A stretch of 42,568 nt of DNA, taken from positions 1 to 42,568 of the IMG/VR virus record IMGVR_UViG_3300036766_000613; one strand, given 5' to 3'. The notes under the pieces are model-generated. The model was not told the origin of the DNA. It saw only the letters and a program-made list of their open reading frames with translations, and ran no database searches. The stretch comes from a virus. This document shows positions 7,288 to 14,701 of this stretch, piece after piece (the first letter of the stretch is position 1; each line of letters starts with the position of its first letter). The position numbers were made by a program, and so were the translations under genes.

Positions 7288-7718
7288 TGAAATATATCCA
7301 AATAACAAAAGACAACTTCTTTATAAACCAAGCAAGATTAGAATCGCTTAATTCAACTGACCTTAGAAAATCTATAGGTGTTGTGATAACTGCCGATGGG
7401 TATATAATAGGAAGGGGTTCAAACCAAGCAACGTTTACATGGAAATGGTTACAAAGGTTTCACGTGAAACATTGTATTCGTAAGATGTTTCACATGAAAC
7501 GCCATGATTTTTATTGGCTTTGTCCGGGTTGCGCTTTGTTTAAGAATCATAGTGAAATAAGAGCCATTAACAATATCAACAGTATCAACACGTTTACCAA
7601 CACTAGTAAAGGTGCTGATATATATATTTTTGGACATAATTGTTGTTGTGAAAGATGTCTTGATAAAATGGTTAAAGTTGGAATTAAAAAAATATATATA
7701 ACAAATGAAAAAATATAA
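7287..7718 (+). CDS. Cytidine/dCMP deaminase-like protein
   Basis: His88-Ser-Glu90 (in KNHSEIRAI) and Cys121-x-x-Cys124 (in CCCERC) reproduce the deaminase zinc site H-x-E...C-x-x-C, with 'ADIYIFG' and 'VGIKKIYITN' as the surrounding strands. An extra CPGC lies just before the His. Known family members deaminate dCMP to dUMP or deoxycytidine. The usual Pro before the first Cys of the second motif is replaced by Cys. Two parS-like sites fall inside the gene and encode the repeated FHVK/FHMK. Substrate uncertain. Confidence 0.7.
   Translation: MKYIQITKDNFFINQARLESLNSTDLRKSIGVVITADGYIIGRGSNQATFTWKWLQRFHVKHCIRKMFHMKRHDFYWLCPGCALFKNHSEIRAINNINSINTFTNTSKGADIYIFGHNCCCERCLDKMVKVGIKKIYITNEKI
7456..7501. 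promoter_or_regulatory. Two parS-like ParB-binding sites
   Basis: GGTTTCACGTGAAACA (7456-7471) differs from the widespread bacterial parS consensus TGTTTCACGTGAAACA at one base and contains a perfect 14-bp palindrome. TGTTTCACATGAAACG (7486-7501) differs at two. They are 30 bp apart, about three helical turns, and lie inside the deaminase gene downstream of parB. By rough count a match this good is expected about 0.01 times in a genome of this size. Confidence 0.75.
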
Positions 7719-8205
7719 AACAATTTTAGCTGACCCTCCTTGGAAATATGGTCAAGCTTGGGGACATGGAGCAGGAATACATTATCCTTTAATGAAGTTA
7801 GAAGATATTTGTAATCTTAAAGTTCCTTCTGCTAAAAATTCTCATTTGTACTTATGGTGTCCAAATGGAATGTTGCGTGAAGGTTTAACTGTAATGAAAT
7901 GTTGGGGCTTTGAATATAAAACTTGTATTACTTGGGTAAAACATAGGTCAATCTTTGGTTATTACTTCAAAGGACAAACAGAGCAGTTATTGTTTGGAGT
8001 AAAAGGAAAACTCGCTCCGCTTGATAGAAAACAAACTACTCTAATAAATGCTAAAATAAGAAAGCACTCACAAAAACCAAATGAAGCTTATGAAGTAATA
8101 GAAAAAATTTCCCCTATGCCAAGATTAGAATTATTTGCAAGATGTAAAAGAACAAATTGGCATACTTGGGGAAACGAAATTAAAAATGATATAGAAATAA
8201 AATGA
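7705..8205 (+). CDS. MT-A70-family DNA N6-adenine methyltransferase
   Basis: The 166-residue protein starts KTILADPPWKYG, with the DPPW catalytic motif at residues 10-13, followed by HYPLMKLEDICNL and LYLWCPNGMLREG, the usual MT-A70 order, and ends with RLELFARCKRTNWHTWGNE, which carries the SAM-site Leu-Phe-Ala-Arg. Members methylate adenine at N6, and in phages they often protect DNA from host restriction. It overlaps the deaminase end by 14 bases and the next gene by ATGA, so all three are coupled. Confidence 0.88.
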   Translation: MKKYKTILADPPWKYGQAWGHGAGIHYPLMKLEDICNLKVPSAKNSHLYLWCPNGMLREGLTVMKCWGFEYKTCITWVKHRSIFGYYFKGQTEQLLFGVKGKLAPLDRKQTTLINAKIRKHSQKPNEAYEVIEKISPMPRLELFARCKRTNWHTWGNEIKNDIEIK

Positions 8206-9020
8206 ATATAAATAAATTCTATAAACAAGTTGTTTGCAAAGATATTCTTTCACAGAATCCTGAAGTAAATAAACGTACCGACACGCTGACATATTCACTT
8301 CCCGGAGTGACGTTTCAGACCGACTTGAAAAAGGAGGGGTTTCCGCTGCTCTCACTGCGGTCGCTTCCGTTCTCATTCGTATCGGAGATGATGTGGTTCC
8401 TGTCTGGGTCAAGTAATATAGATTGGCTCAGCAAGCACACGAAGATATGGAATTTCTTTGCAGAGAGTAATGGAATTGTGACGAGTGCCTATGGATTTCG
8501 CTGGAAACATAGATTCGGTTTTGACCAGTTGGAAACAGTGTTGAATAAACTTAAGGAAGACCCATCAACAAGACATGGAGTAATTATGATGTGGCATCCA
8601 AATGAAGATTTGCTTATCCGTCAAAAAAATATCCCATGTCCATATACATTTACATTAAATATAATCGGTGGCAGACTTCATTTGCATTTAATTATTCGGT
8701 CAAATGATATGGTGCTTGGCTTCCCGACAGATGTGGCCGGGTTCGCATTATTGACTCATATACTAGCACAAGAATTGAAAGTAGAGGTTGGAATACTCAC
8801 GGTGTCAATTTCAAATGCGCACATTTATGATAATCAAACAGATGCGGTAGTTGAGATGCTTAATAGGACTGATAGTTTTTTTCCAATTATTTTTGAACTG
8901 CCCAATGACACATATAATAGGGCTTGTAAACTAGATGATACTTTAATAAAAGAAATAAAAAAGGGATTTACAAATTACACTCCACATGTTGCAATAAAAA
9001 ATATACCTATTGCTTTATAA
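8202..9020 (+). CDS. Thymidylate-synthase-family enzyme with dCMP-type active site
   Basis: The 272-residue protein aligns with E. coli ThyA with matching numbers around the active site: Cys146 nucleophile (IPCPYTF), Arg166-Ser167-Asp169 (RSNDMVLG), His207 and Tyr209. Position 177, Asn in dUMP enzymes (PFNIA), is Asp here (PTDVA). Asp occupies this place in T4 dCMP hydroxymethylase, and the Asn-to-Asp change in ThyA is known to favour dCMP. His147 is replaced by Pro. So it probably makes 5-methyl- or 5-hydroxymethyl-dCMP rather than dTMP. No matching kinase is seen. The start overlaps the MT-A70 gene by ATGA. GC is high (about 55%) near 8280-8400 and low afterwards. Confidence 0.85.
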   Translation: MNINKFYKQVVCKDILSQNPEVNKRTDTLTYSLPGVTFQTDLKKEGFPLLSLRSLPFSFVSEMMWFLSGSSNIDWLSKHTKIWNFFAESNGIVTSAYGFRWKHRFGFDQLETVLNKLKEDPSTRHGVIMMWHPNEDLLIRQKNIPCPYTFTLNIIGGRLHLHLIIRSNDMVLGFPTDVAGFALLTHILAQELKVEVGILTVSISNAHIYDNQTDAVVEMLNRTDSFFPIIFELPNDTYNRACKLDDTLIKEIKKGFTNYTPHVAIKNIPIAL

Positions 9021-9025
9021 AAAAG

Positions 9026-9069
9026 AACGACCCCCTAGGTCTAGGAATCGTTTTGTTGTTTTCTTTTCT
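9026..9069. terminator. Bidirectional intrinsic terminator between converging blocks
   Basis: AACGA (9026-9030) pairs with TCGTT (9048-9052), enclosing CCTAG/CTAGG. Rightward it is followed by TTTTGTTGTTTTCTTTTC; leftward the complement gives CTTTTTTAT. It sits just past the last rightward gene and beyond the last leftward gene, where both transcripts should stop. Confidence 0.75.
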
Positions 9070-9241
9070 CGTGCCCATTTAGGAAGCCAATATCCACCAA
9101 GATATTTTCTTCTTACATGTGCACGTTGACCTTGATTGTGTCTTTTATAGTTCATTACACCGGGGCGAGACATAGTGGGCTGGGGTCTAGATGGTGAATC
9201 TTAGTCCAATTGTTTTCATCTCACCGCCCAAAGAAATCATA

Positions 9242-9721
9242 TCACATTTGCCGATATTCGTTAAGTAATCTGGTATAATGTTCTAAAAGTGAAACTTGTA
9301 AAACAAACTTATTCTTCATTTCAAAAAGATGGTCCACGTATTCCTGACCTTCAACTTCAACTAACTTTCTATAAAAGACTGCACCATTCCCAGATAAGTC
9401 TATGTTGCACCTGTAACATTGTGGCCGGAGATTCATAAGTTCATATCGCAAGATTGCTCCTCCAACTGCGTTAGGTATAAAATGTCCAGTATGCCATGAC
9501 GAACCAACAAGACCAGTTTTTCCGCACGTGTAACACGTGTTGCCATACGTTGCACGAGTGATACGTTTACATTCCTCCCAAAGTAAATCTTGAACTTTCC
9601 TTATAATACTTTTAGATTTTCTTTTTAATGGAGTATGCTTCATTGGAACAGTAAGTTTCTGTTTGAAACCACTTCTTTTCAATGGAACAGTTTTCTTTCT
9701 TTTCCAAAAACTTCTTTTCAT
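9242..9721 (-). CDS. ninG: NinG/Rap-like recombination endonuclease
   Basis: The 159-residue protein has a strongly basic start, then CYTCGK (63-67), WHTGHF (76-81), LRPQCYRC (98-105) and NIDLSGNG, the zinc-ribbon and HNH-like core of the lambda NinG (Rap) family. Those are structure-specific nucleases that cut recombination intermediates. Length and motif spacing fit the family. It is the last clear gene of the leftward block and is separated from the holin by a terminator, so it probably has its own promoter at 9728-9736. It complements the exonuclease, SSB-like and NinB-like genes of the rightward block. Confidence 0.88.
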   Translation of the reverse strand: MKRSFWKRKKTVPLKRSGFKQKLTVPMKHTPLKRKSKSIIRKVQDLLWEECKRITRATYGNTCYTCGKTGLVGSSWHTGHFIPNAVGGAILRYELMNLRPQCYRCNIDLSGNGAVFYRKLVEVEGQEYVDHLFEMKNKFVLQVSLLEHYTRLLNEYRQM

Positions 9722-9727
9722 AAATAT

Positions 9728-9736
9728 ATTATATCA
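9728..9736 (-). promoter_or_regulatory. Extended -10 promoter for ninG
   Basis: On the leftward strand the sequence reads TGATATAAT, an extended -10 (TGnTATAAT). The expected start would fall at or next to the ninG ATG (9721), so the mRNA may be nearly leaderless. No good -35 is seen, which extended -10 promoters tolerate. Confidence 0.4.
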
Positions 9737-9748
9737 CATAAAAAGCAA

Positions 9749-9780
9749 AACACCCCCGCAAACAAAAGAATAGGGGTGTT
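9749..9780 (-). terminator. Intrinsic terminator after lysis genes
   Basis: AACACCCC (9749-9756) pairs perfectly with GGGGTGTT (9773-9780) around a 16-base loop. Read leftward the stem is followed by TTGCTTTTTATG. It would end the late transcript after the holin gene. Confidence 0.7.
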
Positions 9781-9834
9781 GCCGCGATAGTCCCAGAAAA
9801 TTAACAAAACCAGAACGTCGCTGAGTTTATTATA

Positions 9835-10077
9835 CTACGGATTTGTAAAAGTCTTCTTAACTCCTGAGTATAAACCAGAAGCAGATAATCCAACAACCAA
9901 TCCTTCTATAATTAAAGGACCAGATAAGGTAAATGCTTCTACTAAATAAACACCAAGTACACCAAGCACCAATGAAAGTAATGGTGCCCATTTGCTTGAA
10001 ATACCAGTTTGTTTTAGACCTTCTACAACACCTAAAACAATTGGAACCAAGACCATAAATTGCGTTGATATTTCCAT
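9835..10077 (-). CDS. Holin-like membrane protein
   Basis: Eighty residues with about three hydrophobic segments (FMVLVPIVLGVVEGL, APLLSLVLGVLGVYLVEAF, LIIEGLVVGLSASGLYSG) and a short basic tail. 'FMVLVPIVLGVVEGLKQ' with 'KWAPLLSLVLGVLG' resembles small phage holins. It would form the membrane lesion that releases or activates the lysin encoded just upstream (18-base gap). A terminator follows. No antiholin start signature is evident. Confidence 0.75.
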   Translation of the reverse strand: MEISTQFMVLVPIVLGVVEGLKQTGISSKWAPLLSLVLGVLGVYLVEAFTLSGPLIIEGLVVGLSASGLYSGVKKTFTNP

Positions 10078-10095
10078 AATAATTTTAATGTTAAA

Positions 10096-11037
10096 TTATA
10101 ATTTATTTAATTCTGCGTTTGTCATTGGACCAACAATTCCGTCGGCGACTAAGCCATGTGAAGTTTGAAAACTTTTCACAGCTCTTAACGTAGCTAATCC
10201 AAATATTCCATCTGTCGTTAATCCACCAAGTTTTATCTGTAACATTTTTACCTCTATACCCCTACTTCCTTGCCTAAGAGTCTTTTTGAAAACATATGGG
10301 ATTTCAGTTAAATCCTTAATCAAGTACATTGCATTATCCAACCTAATACTATTAAAGGTCTCAGTCAATATCCTTCTTCCTTTACCGTCAAAAGAGTTAA
10401 AGTGACCAGTAGAATCCTCAACTAAAATTGCTTTTTCTCCTTTGTAAATGAAATAATCAATACCACAAACTTCATGATGAAAGTCTATTGCTTTTCCATT
10501 GTATTTTGGTACAGCTGTCCATTCAAAGCGATTACACCTTACTAAAAGCATACAATGCTTATTTAGTTCTATGGCTTGGGCAATCTCATCTATTACTTCA
10601 TGTTTAGGAAAAGCATATCCTTTAGTTTTAATCGGGGTCTCAATTCCCACATCTCTATTTAACAAAGTCTCATTTTGAAACTGTGAAGGGTCAAGAGTTT
10701 CCGTTGTAGTTCCAATTGTTCTAAATATTTCACCACAGTTTTGTGGCCACATTCCACCTGAAGGATAATTAGCCCTTGGACGGTAAATTGGGTGAGCCGA
10801 TAAAACTTCTCCATTACCTAGTCCTAATGTCTCTCCACCTTTAGCAGCAGATTGTGCTACACATGATAATGAGCCATCTTGTTCCCGTGGAGTATATTTC
10901 TTCCACTCACTTTCCGGTTTTTCCCTCCAGTTAATAATGACACTACCCGCTAAATCTGCATGCTGATAGTCTTTTGCCTTTGCCTCTTCACTTCTAAGAT
11001 CATCTGCAACTCCTAAATTTATATTTATTTCTTCCAT
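10096..11037 (-). CDS. Papain-like cysteine peptidase lysin with peptidoglycan-binding domain
   Basis: With the start at 11037 (AAATATATG context, 7 bases after the preceding stop) the protein has 313 residues. The papain-like domain shows Cys59 (SLSCVAQSA), His187/188 (DFHHEVCGIDYF) and Asp208 (VEDSTG) as the third active-site residue. Residues 255-313 form a PG_binding_1 domain (RQGSRGIEVKMLQIKLGG, TTDGIFGLATLRAVKSFQ). Catalytic C1-type peptidase plus cell-wall binding, between a membrane protein and the holin, marks it as the endolysin. A peptidase that cuts peptide crosslinks is inferred rather than a muramidase. Starts further upstream would overlap the previous gene. Confidence 0.82.
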   Translation of the reverse strand: MEEININLGVADDLRSEEAKAKDYQHADLAGSVIINWREKPESEWKKYTPREQDGSLSCVAQSAAKGGETLGLGNGEVLSAHPIYRPRANYPSGGMWPQNCGEIFRTIGTTTETLDPSQFQNETLLNRDVGIETPIKTKGYAFPKHEVIDEIAQAIELNKHCMLLVRCNRFEWTAVPKYNGKAIDFHHEVCGIDYFIYKGEKAILVEDSTGHFNSFDGKGRRILTETFNSIRLDNAMYLIKDLTEIPYVFKKTLRQGSRGIEVKMLQIKLGGLTTDGIFGLATLRAVKSFQTSHGLVADGIVGPMTNAELNKL

Positions 11038-11044
11038 ATATTTG

Positions 11045-11476
11045 TTATAATCCATTACTAAATAATCTAATAGCATTTAGGACAAGTGCGACAATTGCCC
11101 CAATTAATGTTATACTACCTACCACCCAAACATAAACCATATTGATACCCTTACTTTGACCCTGATTTTTCCCATCTGCAATTTCAATTTTTTTCTCTAA
11201 ATTATCTAATTGTTTTTGCAAAAGGTCATGTCTAGCTTCATAAACATCTTTGCTTAAAAAAGTTAAAGCTTGGGTGTCAAGTTGCCTTCTTATCTCATTC
11301 ATTGACTCAAGTCGTTTGTCTATCAAGTTTGCTGCTATAATTCGTGCCTCATCAAGATTTTTGAATTTATTATCATTCAGTTCTTTATTACCTTTTGTTT
11401 CCGCTCGTAAGACAGCAAGTTTTGCATCAAACAAGTCATCTAATTCCTGAAGGTCTTGTTTGCAAATTTCATTCAT
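11045..11476 (-). CDS. Coiled-coil protein with C-terminal membrane helix (lysis accessory)
   Basis: The 143 residues are mostly a long charged helix (LDDLFDAKLAVLRAETKGN..., LLQKQLDNLEKKIEIA) followed by one membrane segment near the C-terminus (VYVWVVGSITLIGAIVALVL). The layout matches small phage proteins annotated as holin- or spanin-like (XhlA type). It lies directly upstream of the lysin. An accessory lysis or envelope-linking role is inferred from topology and position. Confidence 0.65.
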   Translation of the reverse strand: MNEICKQDLQELDDLFDAKLAVLRAETKGNKELNDNKFKNLDEARIIAANLIDKRLESMNEIRRQLDTQALTFLSKDVYEARHDLLQKQLDNLEKKIEIADGKNQGQSKGINMVYVWVVGSITLIGAIVALVLNAIRLFSNGL

Positions 11477-11477
11477 T

Positions 11478-11672
11478 TTATTTTAGTTTCCCAACCCCCT
11501 TTTTCTCCCGAACTTTGTCCATTACTTTAGCCATATTTTCAGCGGTTAATTTTGTATCAGATGGCATAGAATCAAGCGCATCAATAAGTATTTGCAAATC
11601 TTCCGCAGAGTTTATTTCACCTGTTCCAAGGACTTGTTCCAATATAGGGGTTATGTTTGTTAATTTTTTCAT
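11478..11672 (-). CDS. Small hypothetical protein (64 aa)
   Basis: A helical 64-residue protein (MKKLTNITPILEQVLGTGEI, then 'DLQILIDALDSMPS') ending in basic KKGVGKLK. It is one base from the next gene and 12 bases downstream of the 978-residue virion gene. No family recognised; it may be a virion or lysis-timing factor. Confidence 0.6.
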   Translation of the reverse strand: MKKLTNITPILEQVLGTGEINSAEDLQILIDALDSMPSDTKLTAENMAKVMDKVREKKGVGKLK

Positions 11673-11684
11673 GTTAATATCATA

Positions 11685-14621
11685 TCACTTTTTATTGATT
11701 TTGTAAAGTATATTATCTACCAATTTCTGACGTTCCTGCAGAGCAACGGTTCCTTCCACTTTTCCTGTTCCCCTTCTCCAACCGACCATAGATTTGAAGT
11801 TTTCAAGGTCAAAGCTTTCTATTTGGTTTGACATTTTATGAAGTGTTCTTGCTTCTGATGCAAGACTTTTATGAACTGGTATTACCACATCAAGATATGT
11901 TGTCTTTGTGGATTTATCGTACCAACCACCCATTGCATATCCTTTTTTCTGTAATAAATCAAAGTTCTTTCTAAGAAAATCAGCAAGATGTTTAACACTG
12001 GTCTCACCTTTGTAGGTTATGGTTCTCTCTGGATATGGCGAAACAGCAATGTGTGGTGTTCCTGAGTAGTCTATGTCGTGAATCAAATTGCGCGTGAATC
12101 CTCCCTTGTTAGCACCTTTAGCGGCTAAATTAAATGGTGATTTTATTACAGAATTATATATTTCGTCCATTCTTTCTGTAAGAACTTTGACCAATCTTTT
12201 TGGGGTCTTTTCACCGCGAACTATATTATACAATTCTTCACCGCCACCTTTTAATTTTGCATCCCACAATGCTTTTGTGGTTAATTGTATTTCAGCAGTT
12301 CCATGTGGAAGTGGAATATTTATTAATACCTTATTATAACTTGGAGTTCCAAGGGTCATCTTAATGCGACTAACACTACCGAATTCATCAATAGCATGTT
12401 TGCGAATATCAAACAAAGTTTTCCCAATATTATCCAATGAATCCACAAACATAACAGAGCGATTTATATCAGTTATTTTACTAAGGTCACCACCATAGTC
12501 TGTCTTTACTTTTTCTGCAAGACGTGTTGCAGTTTTAACTGGTCCGTGTTCTACTTGAAGCCCCATTTTGTCTGCTATGGATTGAACCTTTGCTTGAAAC
12601 TTTGGTTGATGAGCAGATGCTTCTTTTGAAAGAGATTCAGCTGTCAGTTGTTTAATACTAACAGTCTTTCGTCCCATTTCCTTCATTGCTTGAAGAGTTG
12701 AATTGCCAGATACAACTTTATTGTTCTTGTCTACGGTTATTGGTTCTCTTGCTGGTATCTTTCCAGCTTCTGCTTTTGCAATTAGGTCTCTTGCTCTTGC
12801 AACCTTTGCTGGGTCTGTCGCCTCACGTGCTTTTATAGACTTAATTGAAACTTCTTTTCCACCCGGAGTGAATGCCGACTTAACTAGGTCTTTTTCTGGA
12901 TTTTTACTTGGACTTATCTCCAATTTTAAGTTTTTTTTTGGCTTAATCTTAAGGGGGTTTACATTCTTTACAGTACGTGGTATAATAGGGGATATGTTAA
13001 TAGGCTTCTTTTGGGGCATGGTTATATTCTGGTCTTGGAAATTCCTTTCCAAATAAGGCTTATTTCCCGTTCTTATTGCCTTTTGAAGTACTTTGTTCTC
13101 AGGCGCGACAAAACCAGACTCCCCACCAAGCGTCCTTGAAAGAGCGGAACCCCGCAGTCTTGAAGCTATTTCACCCCCGACAACCGTGCCGACAGCAGAA
13201 CCCGGTATTCCACCGACCGCGCCCCCAGCTATTCCACCGGCGATGTTTCCGGTTATTTGGGCAAAATACTTTCCAAGTTTTCCACCCTTAACGCGCTTGC
13301 CATCAAGTCGTTCAAGAAACGAGATGTCATCGAGGTACTTGCCTATCTCCACGTTCACCTCTTTTGTGTTGAACGAACTCGTGTCCTCTATGATTTTTCT
13401 CAATCCACTCGCGATGGCCTTTCTTGACGTCTTTATTTCTGGCGGCGTGAGGTAGTTGATTCCATTTGTCGTGTTTATCTTGGCGTCATGTATGAGCGTC
13501 AAAGGGACATCCCCATTCGCATCGGCTTTTAATTTATACCCTGATATTTCTTTCTTTATATTGTTCAAGGCGGTCTTCAGGTCTGCCCCTTCGAGACTGC
13601 TGCTGTTCACCGACTTTGTGAGTTGTTTCTCAACGGTATTCAAATTGACTTTCTCGCCGAGCCTTTCTAGGTTTTTTCTCACTACCTGTTCCGCGCCGTC
13701 GAGTGTCTGTGCCTTGTACTGGTCTATCGCCCCCCCGGGGGTCTGAGTGCGTATTAATCCGTTTTCATCTACCGAACCCGCAAGGACGTCGGTGTTGGCT
13801 ATCCTCTTCCTGCTCGCCACACCTGCATCCTTAGAAAAACCACTAGCTTTGCGCATGTTGACATAGTTGCTATCTATGGCCGCCAGTTCTTTTTCTCTTG
13901 CGTTCACTATACTCTCTGGCGTCTTAATGAACGGTTTCTTTATCAAGTCACCAGCAACATTGAATGGCTTGTTTGCAATCGACTCCACTTTGTCGACACC
14001 CGCATTGAATGCCTTGCTTGTCGTCTCCGGCAATATATTGTGAGTGGCGGCAAACTCCGAAATTGCGCCGGCACCTTTGCTGGCTACATCCTTCAACACT
14101 TGCGGTGTTATCTTGCCTATAACCTTCCCCGCAGCGTCAAGAAGCGGTTTGCCAACCAAGTCTAGGACTTTTCCCGCCCCAAGGCCAAGAACTCCCTGAA
14201 ACGCCGTCTGAGTGCTGAACAAGTCATTACCCTGCTCAAGTGAATTACCAACACCAAATGCAGCACCGCCCGATACCGGCCCAAGGCCGAAAGCCGCAGT
14301 CTGAATTCCCCTTCCAACGTCTTTTTTGACGTCAGCTGCGTTTTGCGGCACGGGCGCAACAAAACCGCCAAGTTTCTCCCTAGAAAATTTATCCACCGAT
14401 TCAGACGATGCACCGAGCAATTCAGCAGCTGCCTGAAATGGTCTCGCAATCATTGTGAGTGGCGATTTAATGAGACTCTTGATGAATCCATCTTGCTGTT
14501 CCGGTTGCGCGATTGGTTGCGCTACAGAGACTGGTTTCACGCCATATTTGCTCAGGTCAAATGCTTGATTACTGACATTTGTACTTGCTGGTTTTACGTT
14601 GTACTTTGTTAGGTCTAACAT
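11685..14621 (-). CDS. Large internal virion / polyvalent-type protein with ParB-like and RelA/SpoT-like segments
   Basis: The 978-residue protein opens with two copies of DL(S/T)KYxVKP (3-11, 22-30). A hydrophobic Ala/Gly region (105-155) and a glycine-zipper stretch (455-490, GNIAGGIAGGAVGGIPGSAV) could cross membranes during ejection. Residues 598-660 resemble a ParB/Srx fold (EPITVDKNNKVVSGNSTLQA). Residues 675-805 resemble a RelA/SpoT-type nucleotidyltransferase (RLAEKVKTDYGGDLSKITDI, AEIQLTTKALWDAK). Residues 855-945 (GGWYDKSTKTTYLDVV, SNQIESFDLENF) resemble domains of phage polyvalent proteins. Such proteins are injected with DNA and act early in the host. Base composition shifts sharply near 13080, about 35% GC at 12181-12240 and 60% at 13141-13260, suggesting a mosaic gene. 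Confidence 0.75.
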   Translation of the reverse strand: MLDLTKYNVKPASTNVSNQAFDLSKYGVKPVSVAQPIAQPEQQDGFIKSLIKSPLTMIARPFQAAAELLGASSESVDKFSREKLGGFVAPVPQNAADVKKDVGRGIQTAAFGLGPVSGGAAFGVGNSLEQGNDLFSTQTAFQGVLGLGAGKVLDLVGKPLLDAAGKVIGKITPQVLKDVASKGAGAISEFAATHNILPETTSKAFNAGVDKVESIANKPFNVAGDLIKKPFIKTPESIVNAREKELAAIDSNYVNMRKASGFSKDAGVASRKRIANTDVLAGSVDENGLIRTQTPGGAIDQYKAQTLDGAEQVVRKNLERLGEKVNLNTVEKQLTKSVNSSSLEGADLKTALNNIKKEISGYKLKADANGDVPLTLIHDAKINTTNGINYLTPPEIKTSRKAIASGLRKIIEDTSSFNTKEVNVEIGKYLDDISFLERLDGKRVKGGKLGKYFAQITGNIAGGIAGGAVGGIPGSAVGTVVGGEIASRLRGSALSRTLGGESGFVAPENKVLQKAIRTGNKPYLERNFQDQNITMPQKKPINISPIIPRTVKNVNPLKIKPKKNLKLEISPSKNPEKDLVKSAFTPGGKEVSIKSIKAREATDPAKVARARDLIAKAEAGKIPAREPITVDKNNKVVSGNSTLQAMKEMGRKTVSIKQLTAESLSKEASAHQPKFQAKVQSIADKMGLQVEHGPVKTATRLAEKVKTDYGGDLSKITDINRSVMFVDSLDNIGKTLFDIRKHAIDEFGSVSRIKMTLGTPSYNKVLINIPLPHGTAEIQLTTKALWDAKLKGGGEELYNIVRGEKTPKRLVKVLTERMDEIYNSVIKSPFNLAAKGANKGGFTRNLIHDIDYSGTPHIAVSPYPERTITYKGETSVKHLADFLRKNFDLLQKKGYAMGGWYDKSTKTTYLDVVIPVHKSLASEARTLHKMSNQIESFDLENFKSMVGWRRGTGKVEGTVALQERQKLVDNILYKINKK

Positions 14622-14642
14622 GGTATAATTATTATATTATTA

Positions 14643-14687
14643 ACTTGGCATCGGGACGCTACATATTCTGCCAAGTGTATGTAGCGT
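14643..14687. promoter_or_regulatory. H-type pseudoknot in the leader of the 978-aa gene
   Basis: Two perfect stems interlock: ACTTGGCA (14643-14650) with TGCCAAGT (14669-14676), and ACGCTACATA (14656-14665) with TATGTAGCGT (14678-14687). The order 5'-S1, S2, S1', S2' is that of an H-type pseudoknot and holds on either strand. On the leftward strand it lies 21 bases before the ATG of the big virion gene. On the rightward strand it precedes the homing endonuclease, and S2 is followed by TTTT. Confidence 0.6.
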
Positions 14688-14701
14688 TTTGATATAAAAT
14701 T

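Noticed and set aside
9015-9173. A 52-codon leftward frame (MSRPGVMNYKRHN...) between thymidylate-synthase-family gene and ninG.
   Set aside because: It runs through the bidirectional terminator, overlaps the end of the ThyA-type gene and lacks the A/T-rich start context. Possible but unsupported.
9520-9545. CACGTGTAACACGTG sequence inside ninG that resembles a parS half-site pair.
   Set aside because: It does not fit the 16-base parS palindrome; too many mismatches.
12369-12377. ACTAACACT copy inside the large virion gene.
   Set aside because: No promoter-like -35/-10 follows and it is antisense to the gene; probably chance.
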